NCBI RefSeq assembly: GCF_000733935.1
Contig: NZ_JPON01000001.1
Coordinates: forward strand, 3,732,623-3,796,622
Length of the DNA stretch: 64,000 nt
Reading direction: 5' to 3'
Source of the DNA: Methylomarinum vadi
GTDB taxonomy: Bacteria; Pseudomonadota; Gammaproteobacteria; Methylococcales; Methylomonadaceae
Position 1 is the stretch's first letter. Every line of letters starts with the position of its first letter. This document shows, piece after piece, positions 44,547-53,645 of this stretch. The notes beneath the pieces were generated by a model. It was not told where the DNA came from. It was given only the letters and a program-made list of their open reading frames with translations, and did not search any database. The translations under genes were made by a program, and so were the position numbers.

Positions 44547-44881
44547 CAGTCGCTCCCCAGGGCAATTTGCACACGTCGGTTATCGATGCGGGCATCGTAA
44601 GTTTGCAGTTTGACCGAGGCGTCCTCGAGGCACGCGCCCGTCCGCAGGCTGAAATGTTGTTTATACATCGGCGAGGCCACCATCGGTTCGCCCTGCAAAT
44701 CGCCGATCATGCCGCGCGACAGGACGTTGGCCCGGGAAAACGGGTCACGGTTGTCCAGCGCGAATACGGATTGCTCCTTGGGTAGATAAAAGAGGGCGAT
44801 TTGCCGTTCGCCAACCAGGGCGCAGACGCCAGAATCGGGTTGCAGATCGTCCACGGCGCAAATATTGATCCATTCGGTCAT
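44546..44881 (-). CDS. nirD: Nitrite reductase small subunit
   Basis: A 111-residue Rieske-fold protein. The start at 44881 overlaps the nirB stop (ATGA). IALFYLPKEQSVFALDNRDPFSRANVLSRGMIGDLQGEPMVASPMYKQHFSLRTGACLED matches NirD, the small partner of NirB that lacks the Rieske cluster ligands. Together with NirB it reduces nitrite to ammonium with NADH. A longer frame upstream lies inside nirB and is not real. Confidence 0.92.
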   Translation of the reverse strand: MTEWINICAVDDLQPDSGVCALVGERQIALFYLPKEQSVFALDNRDPFSRANVLSRGMIGDLQGEPMVASPMYKQHFSLRTGACLEDASVKLQTYDARIDNRRVQIALGSD

Positions 44882-47421
44882 GCCAGAGCCTCCTCGTTTG
44901 AACGATGTTGTTCGCGTTCGCTTTCGTTGGCCGGGCGAACCTGTCCGCGTTCCTCGACGAACAAAATGTTGTCGTCCGGCCGGTCGCTGTTGACGAAATG
45001 ACGGAAGCGTTTGAGTTTCTGTTCGTCCTGCACGGTCGTTTTCCATTCGCATTGATAGGTGGCGACGACATGCCGCATCTGCGCTTCCAACTGCTCGCAA
45101 ATACCCAATTTGTCGTCGATCACCACCGCGCGCAGATAATCCAGCCCGCCTTCCATGTTTTCCATCCACACCGAGGTGCGCTGCAAGCGGTCGGCGGTGC
45201 GCACGTAAAAGATCAGCACGCGGTCGATGTATTTGATCAGGGTTTCCTTATCCAGGTTGGTGGCGAACAAGTCCGCATGGCGCGGTTTCATGCCGCCATT
45301 GCCGCAGACATACAGGTTCCAGCCGCCCTCGGTGGCGATGACGCCGATGTCCTTGCCCTGCGCCTCGGCGCATTCCCGGGTGCAGCCCGACACGGCGAAC
45401 TTGATTTTATGAGGCGCGCGCAGTCCCTTGTAACGGTTTTCCAGTTCGATCGCCAGGCCGACGCTGTCGTCGACGCCGAACCGGCACCAGGTACTGCCGA
45501 CACAGGATTTGACCGTGCGCAGCGATTTGCCGTAGGCATGTCCGCTCTCGAACCCGGCGTCGATCAACTCCTGCCAGATCGCCGGCAATTGCTCGACCCG
45601 CGCGCCGAACAGGTCGACGCGCTGGCCGCCGGTGATCTTGCTGTACAGGCGGTATTTTTTCGCGACGCCGCCCAGGGCGATTAATTGATCCGGCGTGATC
45701 TCGCCGCCCGGTACCCGGGGAACGACGGAATAGGAGCCGTCCTTCTGCATGTTGGCGAGAAAAATGTCGTTGGTATCCTGCAGACCGATATGCTCTTTTT
45801 TCAAGATATACTCGTTCCAATAGGAGGCCAGAATCGAGCCGACCGCCTGGCGGCAGATTTCGCAGCCGCGTCCCCGGCCGTGCTTGTCGAGCAACTCGTG
45901 GAAGGTCTTGATTTCCTCGACGATGACCAGATTGTAAAGATCCTGGCGGGAATAGGGGAAATGCTCGCAAATATCGGTATTGACCTCGATCCCGGCTTTT
46001 TTCAGCTCGCAATCCAATACCGATTTTAACAACGGCACGCATCCGCCGCAGCCCGTGCCTGCCTTGGTGCCGTTTTTCAATGCGGGCACGCTGGTGCAGC
46101 CATTTTCGATCGCTTGGCAAATTTGGCCCTTGGAGACGTCGTGGCAGGAACAGATCTGCGCCGATGCCGGCAAGGCATCCGGGCCCAGTCCCGCCGATTC
46201 GCCGGATCGCGCAGGCAAGATTAACGAATCGGGATTGTCCGGCAACTCGATGCCGTTCAGGCAATATTGCAACAAGGTGCTATAGGCGGACGCATCGCCC
46301 ACCAAAACGGCCCCCAACAAACGCTTCTTGTCCGCGCTGACCACCAGGCGTTTGTACACCTCGTCGGAGTCGTTTTGATAGGTATAAACCAAGGCGCCCT
46401 GGCTTTGCGCATGGGCATCGCCGATACTGGCGACATCGACCCCCATCAGTTTCAACTTGGTGCTCATGTCGGCGCCTTGAAAGCGCTCCGCTTTTCCGGT
46501 TAGATTGGCGACCACGGCGCGGGCCATCGTGTAACCGGGCGCGACCAGGCCGAATATGCGTCCGTTCCATAACGCGCATTCGCCGATGGCGTAAATATCC
46601 GGGTTCGACGTCTTGCATTCGTCGTCGATGACGATACCTCCGCGCGGACCGACTTCGAGGCCGCTGTGGCGGGCGATGTCGTCGCGCGGCCTGATGCCCG
46701 CGGAAAACAGGATCAAATCGGTCTCCAGAGTTTCGCCGTCCGCGAACTCCATTTTCAAAGCATGTCGTTCGCCTTCGGCAATATTGCCGGTGTTTTTGCT
46801 AGTATGCACCGTCACGCCCAAAGCCTCGATTTTCTTCCTCAGCATCGCGCCGCCGCCGTCGTCCAATTGCACCGCCATCAAACGCGGCGCGAATTCCACC
46901 ACGTGAGTCTGCAGACCCAAGTCGGTCAACGCCTTGGCCGCTTCCAGTCCTAACAGCCCGCCGCCGACGACAACGCCAACCCGAGCATTTTTGGCGCATT
47001 CCGTAATCGCCTCCAAATCCTCGATGGTACGGTAAACCAAACATTGTTCCCGATCGTGACCGGGAATAGGCGGTACGAACGGATAAGAGCCGGTCGCCAA
47101 CACGACTTTGTCGTAACGAATGGCCAGACCTTTCGCGGAATGAACCAGCCGCTGTACCTGGTCAATTTTGACCGCCCGGTCGCCCAGATGGATTTCGATG
47201 CCTTCCCGCTCGAAGAAGCCGTCTTCCACCAGTGAAAGATCCTTCGCGCTCTTGCCGCTGAAATATTCCGACAGATGCACCCGGTCGTAAGCCGGGCGGG
47301 TTTCCTCGCAGAAGGTCACGATGTCGTATTGGCGGCTTGCTCCGCTGTTGACCAGGGTAGTCAAAAAATGCTGGCCGACCATTCCGTTTCCTATCACTAC
47401 CAGTGTTTGTTTCGCGTTCAT
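44878..47421 (-). CDS. nirB: NADH-dependent assimilatory nitrite reductase large subunit
   Basis: An 847-residue enzyme; the start at 47421 has GAGAGG upstream. FAD motif VVIGNGMVGQHF opens the protein and VVVGGGLLGLEAAKAL is the NADH site. A BFD-like [2Fe-2S] region (CSCHDVSKGQICQAIE and GTGCGGC) and a second Cys pair follow. The sulfite/nitrite-reductase domain ligates sirohaem and [4Fe-4S] by SCVGSTWCRFG and SGCTRECAEAQGKDIG. It reduces nitrite to ammonium. It is the first gene of nirB-nirD-phzF-transporter-nasT, transcribed from a sigma54 promoter through a leader terminator. Confidence 0.95.
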   Translation of the reverse strand: MNAKQTLVVIGNGMVGQHFLTTLVNSGASRQYDIVTFCEETRPAYDRVHLSEYFSGKSAKDLSLVEDGFFEREGIEIHLGDRAVKIDQVQRLVHSAKGLAIRYDKVVLATGSYPFVPPIPGHDREQCLVYRTIEDLEAITECAKNARVGVVVGGGLLGLEAAKALTDLGLQTHVVEFAPRLMAVQLDDGGGAMLRKKIEALGVTVHTSKNTGNIAEGERHALKMEFADGETLETDLILFSAGIRPRDDIARHSGLEVGPRGGIVIDDECKTSNPDIYAIGECALWNGRIFGLVAPGYTMARAVVANLTGKAERFQGADMSTKLKLMGVDVASIGDAHAQSQGALVYTYQNDSDEVYKRLVVSADKKRLLGAVLVGDASAYSTLLQYCLNGIELPDNPDSLILPARSGESAGLGPDALPASAQICSCHDVSKGQICQAIENGCTSVPALKNGTKAGTGCGGCVPLLKSVLDCELKKAGIEVNTDICEHFPYSRQDLYNLVIVEEIKTFHELLDKHGRGRGCEICRQAVGSILASYWNEYILKKEHIGLQDTNDIFLANMQKDGSYSVVPRVPGGEITPDQLIALGGVAKKYRLYSKITGGQRVDLFGARVEQLPAIWQELIDAGFESGHAYGKSLRTVKSCVGSTWCRFGVDDSVGLAIELENRYKGLRAPHKIKFAVSGCTRECAEAQGKDIGVIATEGGWNLYVCGNGGMKPRHADLFATNLDKETLIKYIDRVLIFYVRTADRLQRTSVWMENMEGGLDYLRAVVIDDKLGICEQLEAQMRHVVATYQCEWKTTVQDEQKLKRFRHFVNSDRPDDNILFVEERGQVRPANESEREQHRSNEEALA

Positions 47422-47626
47422 AATACAAACCTCTCTATCAATCGCCAGGCATGGCATCCCGGTGCCGCGTGCTTTCAGAATCTTTGCAACACACTTATCG
47501 GTTCAAAACAAAGATGCCGTAAAACCATTTTCATGTTGCCGGGAAAGCGATCTCATCATTACCGGCTCAAGTCCCTCAATGCCGCGACCGGGACTTGCGC
47601 AAGTGCGTTCAAAAAAACCTTCGGGC

Positions 47627-47665
47627 AAAAAAAAAGCGCTTTAACCCCGCGAAGGGTTAAAGCGC
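47627..47665 (-). terminator. Leader terminator before nirB
   Basis: GCGCTTTAACCC (47636-47647) and GGGTTAAAGCGC (47654-47665) form a 12-bp perfect stem, and read leftward nine T follow. It lies inside the nirB leader, about 205 bp before the start codon. Confidence 0.88.
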
Positions 47666-47676
47666 CAGTGCTTTAA
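47657..47676 (-). promoter_or_regulatory. ANTAR-type hairpin P2 in the nirB leader
   Basis: Reading leftward, TTAAAGC, loop ACTGGC, GCTTTAA gives a 7-bp stem with A at loop position 1 and G at 4. It shares bases 47657-47665 with the terminator stem, so the two folds exclude each other. I do not see a clear P1 in the roughly 29 nt between it and the predicted start of transcription. Confidence 0.7.
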
Positions 47677-47715
47677 TCAACAAATAAGTGTATGGAATCA
47701 ATGTGCCCTAGCAAA

Positions 47716-47731
47716 TGCAGTTATGATGCCA
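47716..47731 (-). promoter_or_regulatory. Sigma54 promoter of the nirB operon
   Basis: Reading leftward TGGCATCATAACTGCA contains GG-N10-GC and shares TGGCAT and CTGCA with the nrtA promoter. It lies about 40 bp upstream of hairpin P2. Confidence 0.75.
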
Positions 47732-47824
47732 ACATAAAGATTTTGTTCTATGTCTTTGTTAATATGTGACTTTTAACTATGTGGAAGTTTCGTTTTCATT
47801 TCGCTTAAGCATTCCGTGCGCGCT

Positions 47825-47848
47825 AAAATTGTGCTTATGCACAATTTT
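47825..47848. promoter_or_regulatory. Perfect palindrome between nirB and nrtA
   Basis: AAAATTGTGC and GCACAATTTT are perfect 10-bp arms around TTAT. It stands about 95 bp upstream of the nirB sigma54 promoter. The half-site order (GTGC then GCAC) is opposite to NtrC sites, so another dimeric regulator is likely. Confidence 0.5.
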
Positions 47849-48320
47849 GGTTCGTTTATTACCGGTATTTTCCTTTATCACAAGTTTAAAATGCTTTCGT
47901 AGTCTTTTTGTCGATTGGAAAATCGCTGACCAAACCCTGAGACCCTGGTCTAGTAATAGTGAAGAATGCATGTGAGGGGATGGCGCCCCACCAATGGGAC
48001 GATATTTCTCCTTCGGTCACTTCATGCCGAGCTTTACCCTTTATATTGATTGTTAGTATCAAGGCTTCCTGATCGAATCACGCTTAATCTGACTCTAATG
48101 TTAATGTTAAAAACACTTTAGCCATTCCATTTTTCGCCGATTTGCTCATCTAAATAAACAACCGCCTGTGGGGTGCGACTCGCAATACGTCTGCGCTGGT
48201 TGATTCAAACTCGATACAGTCAACAATTCAAATGCGCCAAATAATGTCGGCCGAAGAGGGCGGGAAAGAAATTGCGCGCGGCAATGGTTGGCATGGTTCT
48301 GCTGCAACATAGTGCCGGGC

Positions 48321-48336
48321 GCACCAAATTGGTTAG
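48321..48336 (+). promoter_or_regulatory. Possible NtrC binding site upstream of nrtA
   Basis: GCACCAAATTGGTTAG resembles the NtrC dyad (GCACCA-N3-TGGTGC), with a weak second half. It lies about 120 bp upstream of the sigma54 promoter, a normal enhancer distance. Confidence 0.35.
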
Positions 48337-48457
48337 TGATGAGAAACAACCCGGTGTGCGCAAACCTTATTCTGTTTATTGGAATGACTGTAAGTAAAAA
48401 CGTAAGATTCTGTTTATCAATGATTTTCTCGCTTTATTCGAACAGTTTTTCTTAATC

Positions 48458-48473
48458 TGGCATAGCTGCTGCA
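48458..48473 (+). promoter_or_regulatory. Sigma54 promoter of nrtA-nrtB-nrtCD
   Basis: TGGCATAGCTGCTGCA has GG-N10-GC and TGGCA/TGCA ends. Initiation about 12 nt on (near 48484) puts hairpin P1 (48489) at the very start of the transcript. Confidence 0.8.
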
Positions 48474-48488
48474 TAACTTAAGGCAACC

Positions 48489-48546
48489 GCTTCATCGTCG
48501 AAGCTAAATTTGCAGTCCGTAGCAGGACAACCACGACAAAGGCGTC
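48489..48546 (+). promoter_or_regulatory. ANTAR-type leader RNA of nrtA
   Basis: P1 is GCTTC, loop ATCGTC, GAAGC (48489-48504), with A at loop position 1 and G at 4. Two candidates exist for P2. GTCC, loop GTAGCA, GGAC (48515-48528) has the right spacing but G at position 1. GAC, loop AAAGGC, GTC (48535-48546) has the A1/G4 loop and overlaps the terminator arm but has only a 3-bp stem. Confidence 0.65.
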
Positions 48547-48586
48547 ATCAGGATATCTCCCGGTATCCGATGACGCCTTTTTTTTT
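48538..48586 (+). terminator. Leader terminator before nrtA
   Basis: AAAGGCGTCATC (48538-48549) pairs with GATGACGCCTTT (48569-48580), with an inner GGATA/TATCC stem, and a run of nine T follows. The nrtA start is 22 bp downstream. Confidence 0.9.
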
Positions 48587-48608
48587 GGAAATCAACTGCG
48601 AGAGATTT

Positions 48609-50000
48609 ATGAAAACATATCAAGGCAACCCAGCGACACAATGGTTATGCGCTTTAACGACGGCAGCCGCGATCTGCTGGTCGGGACAGGCCGGCGCGGT
48701 CGAGAACATCGAGAAGGAAGAACTGAAATTCGGCTTCATTAAACTGACCGACATGGCGCCGTTGGCCATCGCCTATGAAAAGGGCTTTTTCGAGGACGAA
48801 GGTTTGTATGTCCAGTTGGAGGCCCAGGCCAACTGGAAGGTGTTACTGGACCGGGTCATCAACGGCGAGCTGGACGGCGCGCATATGCTGGCGGGACAGC
48901 CGTTGGGCGCCACGATCGGCTTCGGCACCAAAGCGGATGTGATCACGGCCTTCAGCATGGATCTGAACGGCAACGGCATTACCGTTTCCAACGGCATTTG
49001 GCGACAGATGAAAGCGCATGTGTCGATGGCGGACGGTAAGCCGGTGCATCCCATCAAGGCCAGCGCCCTGAAGCCGGTGGTCGACAAATACAAGGCGGAG
49101 GGCAAGCCATTTAACATGGGCATGGTTTTCCCGGTATCGACCCACAACTACGAATTGCGCTATTGGCTGGCCGCCGGAGGCATTCAGCCGGGCTATTATG
49201 CGCCTCCGCAAGATATCAGCGGTCAAATAAACGCCGATGCCTTGCTGTCGGTGACGCCGCCGCCGCAAATGCCGGCGACCTTGGAGGCGGGGACGATTTA
49301 CGGTTACTGCGTCGGCGAGCCCTGGAACCAACAGGCCGTGTTCAAGGGCATCGGCGTTCCAGTCGTGACCGACTACGAAATCTGGAAAGACAACCCGGAA
49401 AAAGTATTCGGCGTCAGCAAGGCATGGGCGGACAAATACCCCAACACCCATCTGGCCGTCGTCAAATCCCTGATCAGGGCGGCGATGTGGCTGGACGCGG
49501 ACAACAATAAAAATCGTCCGGAGGCGGTCAAGATTCTGTCCGACAGCGCCTATGTCGGGGCCGATTACGAGGTCATCGCCAACAGTATGACCGGCACATT
49601 CGAATACGAAAAAGGCGACAAGCGTCCTTTGCCCGACTTCAACGTCTTCTTCCGCTATAACGCCACCTATCCCTATTACAGCGATGCGATCTGGTATCTG
49701 ACGCAAATGCGCCGGTGGGGGCAAATCAACGAATACAAGCCGGACAGCTGGTATAGGAATATCGCGAAAAAAGTTTACCGTCCCGACATCTACATGGCCG
49801 CCGCGAAGGAGTTGATCGCCGAAGGCAAGGCCAAGGCCGCTGACTTTCCAGCGGATGACGAAAGCGGTTTCAAGCCGCCGCAAAGCGAATTCATCGACGG
49901 CATCGTCTATGACGGCAGCAAGCCGAACGAATACTTGGCCAAGTTTGCCATCGGTCTGAAGGGGAAGCAACGCGTTGTCGACGGCAAGGTGGTCGAGTAG
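48609..50000 (+). CDS. nrtA: Nitrate ABC transporter substrate-binding protein
   Basis: A 463-residue protein; the ATG at 48609 follows GAGAG. An N-terminal signal peptide (about 1-29, ending GQAGA-V) precedes the NMT1/NrtA-like domain: [45 protein letters not shown] and [14 protein letters not shown]. These residues form the nitrate-binding cleft in NrtA and its relatives. It delivers nitrate to the NrtB/NrtCD transporter. NasS, the usual sensor partner of NasT, belongs to the same fold, but this protein is exported and part of the nrt operon, so it is the transport protein. Confidence 0.93.
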   Translation: MKTYQGNPATQWLCALTTAAAICWSGQAGAVENIEKEELKFGFIKLTDMAPLAIAYEKGFFEDEGLYVQLEAQANWKVLLDRVINGELDGAHMLAGQPLGATIGFGTKADVITAFSMDLNGNGITVSNGIWRQMKAHVSMADGKPVHPIKASALKPVVDKYKAEGKPFNMGMVFPVSTHNYELRYWLAAGGIQPGYYAPPQDISGQINADALLSVTPPPQMPATLEAGTIYGYCVGEPWNQQAVFKGIGVPVVTDYEIWKDNPEKVFGVSKAWADKYPNTHLAVVKSLIRAAMWLDADNNKNRPEAVKILSDSAYVGADYEVIANSMTGTFEYEKGDKRPLPDFNVFFRYNATYPYYSDAIWYLTQMRRWGQINEYKPDSWYRNIAKKVYRPDIYMAAAKELIAEGKAKAADFPADDESGFKPPQSEFIDGIVYDGSKPNEYLAKFAIGLKGKQRVVDGKVVE

Positions 50001-50111
50001 TCCTTGTTTTAATAAATGATTTTTCGTTAGTGGTGTTCTCGGTAGTACAAGGAAGTCTTTTGGCACCTGGATGTGCCCTTTTTTCAGAAGCAACGCCAAA
50101 CGGGTGAAAAG

Positions 50112-51128
50112 ATGAATAATAAATTGATCAAGTTTTTTACTATCACGGGACTGACTTGGTTCGTGCCGGTCGTCAGAATCTGCAACGGGGACAATCCTCG
50201 GCAGCAAATCAAAGCGTTATGGATGGCAATGGGCGTTCCGGTCGTTGCATTTATCGGGTTTCTGATGTTGTGGAATGCCGTGGCGCAACAAATACAAACC
50301 AGCTTGGGCGCTTTGCCTGGGCCGGTCGCCGTCTGGGAGGAGGTCGATTCGTTAATCGAAGACCATTACGCCGAGCGGGAAAAAGAAGCCGCCTTCTATG
50401 AACGGCAGCATAAGCGGAACGAGAAAAAGCTGGCCAGGAATCCGAACGCGACAGTCAAAATCCGTTCTTATACGGGCAAGCCGACTTATCTGGATCAGAT
50501 CGTCACCAGCCTGTATACCGTTTTTTCCGGATTTCTGCTGGCGATCTTCGTCGCCGTGCCGCTGGGTATCTTGTGCGGCATGAACCGGGTCTTCAATATC
50601 GCGCTGAATCCGCTGATCCAGGTGTTCAAGCCGGTCTCGCCGCTGGCCTGGCTGCCTATCGTGACATTGATCGTCAGCGCGGTGTACGTCACCAACGACG
50701 ACTCCTGGTTCGAAAAAAGCTTTCTGACCTCGGCGATTACCGTCACTCTTTGTTCGTTGTGGCCCACACTGATCAATACGGCCGTAGGCGTATCCTCGGT
50801 CGAGCAGGACCTGGTCAATGTCGGCAGAGTGTTGCGTTTGAATTACAGCACCCAGATCAAGAAAATCATCTTGCCGTCGGCGTTGCCTTATATCTTTACC
50901 GGCATGCGTCTGTCGCTGGGGGTCGGCTGGATGGTGCTGATCGCCGCCGAGATGCTGGCGCAAAACCCCGGACTGGGGAAATTTGTCTGGGACGAATTCC
51001 AGAACGGCAGTTCTCATTCGTTGAGCAAAATCATGGTGGCCGTGTTCACGATCGGCATCATCGGTTTCATTCTCGACCGCATCATGCATTCGCTGGAAAA
51101 CATCTTTTCTTTCGGTAAGGCAATCTAG
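50112..51128 (+). CDS. nrtB: Nitrate ABC transporter permease
   Basis: The start at 50112 is preferred; the longer frame begins inside the upstream gap. The 338-residue product has an N-terminal membrane helix, then a charged region of about 70 residues (EDHYAEREKEAAFYERQHKRNEKKLARNP, about 85-115). Five further helices of a BPD-type permease follow. The coupling-helix region reads VGRVLRLNYSTQIKKIILPSALPYIFTGMRLSLGVGW, matching the EAA loop. The charged segment lengthens the N-terminal domain compared with cyanobacterial NrtB as I recall it. It lies between nrtA and nrtCD (9 bp). Confidence 0.9.
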   Translation: MNNKLIKFFTITGLTWFVPVVRICNGDNPRQQIKALWMAMGVPVVAFIGFLMLWNAVAQQIQTSLGALPGPVAVWEEVDSLIEDHYAEREKEAAFYERQHKRNEKKLARNPNATVKIRSYTGKPTYLDQIVTSLYTVFSGFLLAIFVAVPLGILCGMNRVFNIALNPLIQVFKPVSPLAWLPIVTLIVSAVYVTNDDSWFEKSFLTSAITVTLCSLWPTLINTAVGVSSVEQDLVNVGRVLRLNYSTQIKKIILPSALPYIFTGMRLSLGVGWMVLIAAEMLAQNPGLGKFVWDEFQNGSSHSLSKIMVAVFTIGIIGFILDRIMHSLENIFSFGKAI

Positions 51129-51137
51129 GAGAACGCT

Positions 51138-52883
51138 ATGGCTGCAGCCCGACATTTGATGATCGAAGAATTAAGAAAGGAAAAAGCCGCCGAGCCCGAA
51201 AATTCGCAGGCTTTGATCGAACTCAACAATGTTTCCAAGTGGTATGGGGAAGGGGCCGAATATCATTCCATACTCAAGGATATCGACCTGGAGATTCGCG
51301 AGGGTGAATTCGTCGCCATTGTCGGTTTTTCCGGCAGCGGAAAAACGACCTTGATTTCGCTGATCGCCGGTTTGATTCAAGCCGACCGGGGGCAACTCCT
51401 CAAGGCCGGCGAACCCATTTCCGGCCCCGCGCCGGATCGCGGCGTGGTATTCCAGAACTATTCCCTGATGCCTTGGCTGACCGTTTATGAAAATGTCGCG
51501 TTGGCCGTCGATCAGATATACGGCGAGTGGGACAAGGAAAGGCGCAAGGCGCATACGGAAAAATACATCGATATGGTCAATCTCGGCGCGGCGATGGGAA
51601 AACGGCCGGCCGAACTGTCCGGCGGCATGCGCCAGCGGGTCAATGTGGCCCGCGCGCTGGCGGCCAATCCCGAAATTCTCCTGCTGGATGAACCGTTGAG
51701 CGCGTTGGACGCGCTGACCCGCGGCAAATTGCAGGACGAGATTCTACAGATCTGGGAGCGGGAAAAGAAAACGGTCGTTTTGATCACCAATGACGTCGAC
51801 GAGGCGATCTACATGGCGGACCGGGTCATTCCGCTCAATCCCGGACCCAACGCTACTTTCGGCCCTCATTTTGCTATCGATATCGAGCGCCCGCGCGACC
51901 GCACGGCCTTGAACCACGACGACAATTTCAAGCGTCTGCGCGCTGACATTACCGGCTATCTGATGGAAGTCGGCATGGAACGCGCGAAAGTGAGGGAAAG
52001 AGAAGATTTAGTGCTACCGGACGTGCGGCCCAATACGAGTAACGATTGGAAATTGGACACTTCGGCATTGAAGCCGGACCAGCAAGACGTCGGCAAGCCT
52101 CGTTATCTGGAATTTTCCCGCTTAGGCAAAATTTATCCGACGCCGGACGGCAACGGCACCGTCAAGGTAGTCGACGGCTTCGACCTGAAAATGAAGAAGG
52201 GGGAGTTCGTTTCCATCATCGGCCATTCGGGCTGCGGAAAATCGACCGTGTTGACGATGACGGCGGGCCTCAACGATATCTCGGAAGGCGGTATTATTCT
52301 GGACAACAAAGAAATCGACGGCGCCGGCCCCGACCGAGGAGTGGTATTCCAGGCGCCCAGTCTGTTTCCGTGGCTGACGGCGTTCGAAAACGTTTCGCTC
52401 GGCGTGGAGAAAGTCTACCCTCATGCCCTGCAATCCGAACGCGACGATATCGTCGAATATTATCTGACGCGGGTGGGGCTTGGCGATTCGCTGTACAAAA
52501 AAGCGGCGGATATGTCCAATGGCATGCGCCAACGGGTCGGCATCGCCCGCGCCTTTGCCCTGTCGCCGAAGCTGTTATTGCTGGACGAGCCATTTGGGAT
52601 GTTAGATTCCCTGACCCGCTGGGAACTGCAAGAAGTATTGATGGAAGTCTGGGAACGTACCCATGTGACGGCCATCATGGTCACGCATGATGTCGACGAG
52701 GCCATCCTATTAGCCGATCGGGTCGTCATGATGACGAATGGACCGATGGCCAAGATCGGTAAGATCGAAGAAATCGATCTGCCGCGTCCCCGCAGCCGAA
52801 AGTCTTTGCTGCAACACCCGGATTATTACCGTTATCGCGAGAGTTTACTGACTTTTTTGAACGAGTGCGATCACGCTCATTAG
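51138..52883 (+). CDS. nrtCD: Nitrate ABC transporter ATPase, two NBDs in one chain
   Basis: A 581-residue fusion of two ATPase domains. NBD1 (about 27-260) has Walker [10 protein letters not shown], signature LSGGMRQRV, Walker [12 protein letters not shown] and H-loop position LITNDVDE with Asn in place of His. NBD2 (about 318-560) has Walker [10 protein letters not shown], signature MSNGMRQRV (degenerate), Walker [12 protein letters not shown] and an intact MVTHDVDE. Pairing NBD1 Walker A/H-loop with the NBD2 signature gives one site carrying both defects, while the other composite site stays canonical. In cyanobacteria these are separate proteins, NrtC and NrtD. IS200 copy 3 lies 67 bp after the stop. 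Confidence 0.92.
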   Translation: MAAARHLMIEELRKEKAAEPENSQALIELNNVSKWYGEGAEYHSILKDIDLEIREGEFVAIVGFSGSGKTTLISLIAGLIQADRGQLLKAGEPISGPAPDRGVVFQNYSLMPWLTVYENVALAVDQIYGEWDKERRKAHTEKYIDMVNLGAAMGKRPAELSGGMRQRVNVARALAANPEILLLDEPLSALDALTRGKLQDEILQIWEREKKTVVLITNDVDEAIYMADRVIPLNPGPNATFGPHFAIDIERPRDRTALNHDDNFKRLRADITGYLMEVGMERAKVREREDLVLPDVRPNTSNDWKLDTSALKPDQQDVGKPRYLEFSRLGKIYPTPDGNGTVKVVDGFDLKMKKGEFVSIIGHSGCGKSTVLTMTAGLNDISEGGIILDNKEIDGAGPDRGVVFQAPSLFPWLTAFENVSLGVEKVYPHALQSERDDIVEYYLTRVGLGDSLYKKAADMSNGMRQRVGIARAFALSPKLLLLDEPFGMLDSLTRWELQEVLMEVWERTHVTAIMVTHDVDEAILLADRVVMMTNGPMAKIGKIEEIDLPRPRSRKSLLQHPDYYRYRESLLTFLNECDHAH

Positions 52884-52949
52884 ATAACCGGTTCAATCGG
52901 GTTTCGCTTTAGCCACGGTCGTTCGGCTCTGACCGGATTGACGGTTAAT

Positions 52950-53535
52950 TATCCATCATAAGGTTTAAACCACCGGCTTTAGCCGGTCAGCTTTAGCTGC
53001 GATAATTTGCCCAAGGAGGTGGCGATGGACTATAGATACGGCAGCCATACGGTTTACCAAATTGAGTATCATTTTGTTTGGGTTACGAAGTATCGTTATA
53101 AAGTGCTGAAGGATGAAATAGCCGAACGAGTGAGAGACTTGGTGCGGCAGACATGCGAAGCCTTTGAGATACGGATTATCAAAGGTGTCGTGAGCAAAGA
53201 TCATGTGCACATTTTGGTGAGTGCGCCGCCGACTATGGCCCCAAGCGAAATCATGAGGCGAATCAAGGGACGAACTTCGAGCTATCTGTTCGAAGAGTTC
53301 CCGCACTTGAAAAAGCGATATTGGGGTCGACATTTTTGAGCCCGCGGTTATTTTTGCGCCACAGTGGGGCAAATGACTGATGAGATGATAAAGCAATATT
53401 TGGAGCATCACTTTGAACCTAATCCAAACGATAATTTCAAGATGGAGCCCGACTAAGACGCGTCGTTTAGTCGACGCGTATCCGGACTTTCAGTCCGTTA
53501 TTGGAACCCACCCGCTTGAGCGGGTGGTTGTTTAG
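52950..53535 (+). mobile_element. IS200/IS605-type element, copy 3
   Basis: Apparently identical to copy 1, with 5' flank GTTAAT. It lies between nrtCD and the porin gene without breaking a reading frame. It may separate the porin from nrt read-through. Confidence 0.9.
53025..53456 (+). pseudogene. tnpA: IS200 TnpA with in-frame TGA, copy 3
   Basis: Same frame as copy 1; the in-frame TGA is at 53337-53339, before the catalytic Tyr. Confidence 0.85.
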
Positions 53536-53645
53536 TGATTTCCCTTCTTTCCTTCCCGGCAGCGCGGTCGGGAAGGAAACGAATACTGACGCTTTCAACC
53601 CATCGTTTCATCTTTATTCACATGCCAATTATTTGGAGAATCGTC

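Larger units (their letters stand above)
47732..48457. other. Non-coding region between divergent nirB and nrtA promoters
   Basis: About 725 bp with no convincing gene. It holds a perfect palindrome at 47825-47848 and a possible NtrC site at 48321-48336, and probably the enhancer sites for both sigma54 promoters. Short open frames here (for example the leftward one at 48146-48349) lack ribosome sites and family features. Confidence 0.6.

Noticed and set aside
47825-47848. NtrC site in the AAAATTGTGC palindrome
   Set aside because: NtrC dyads read GCAC...GTGC; this one reads GTGC...GCAC.
48146-48349. 67-aa leftward ORF in the nirB-nrtA intergenic region
   Set aside because: No ribosome site and no recognisable composition; it overlaps the presumed regulatory sites.
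48843-50207. 454-aa leftward ORF opposite nrtA
   Set aside because: The rightward frame is a clear NrtA with signal peptide and motifs; the opposite frame is a GC-rich shadow.
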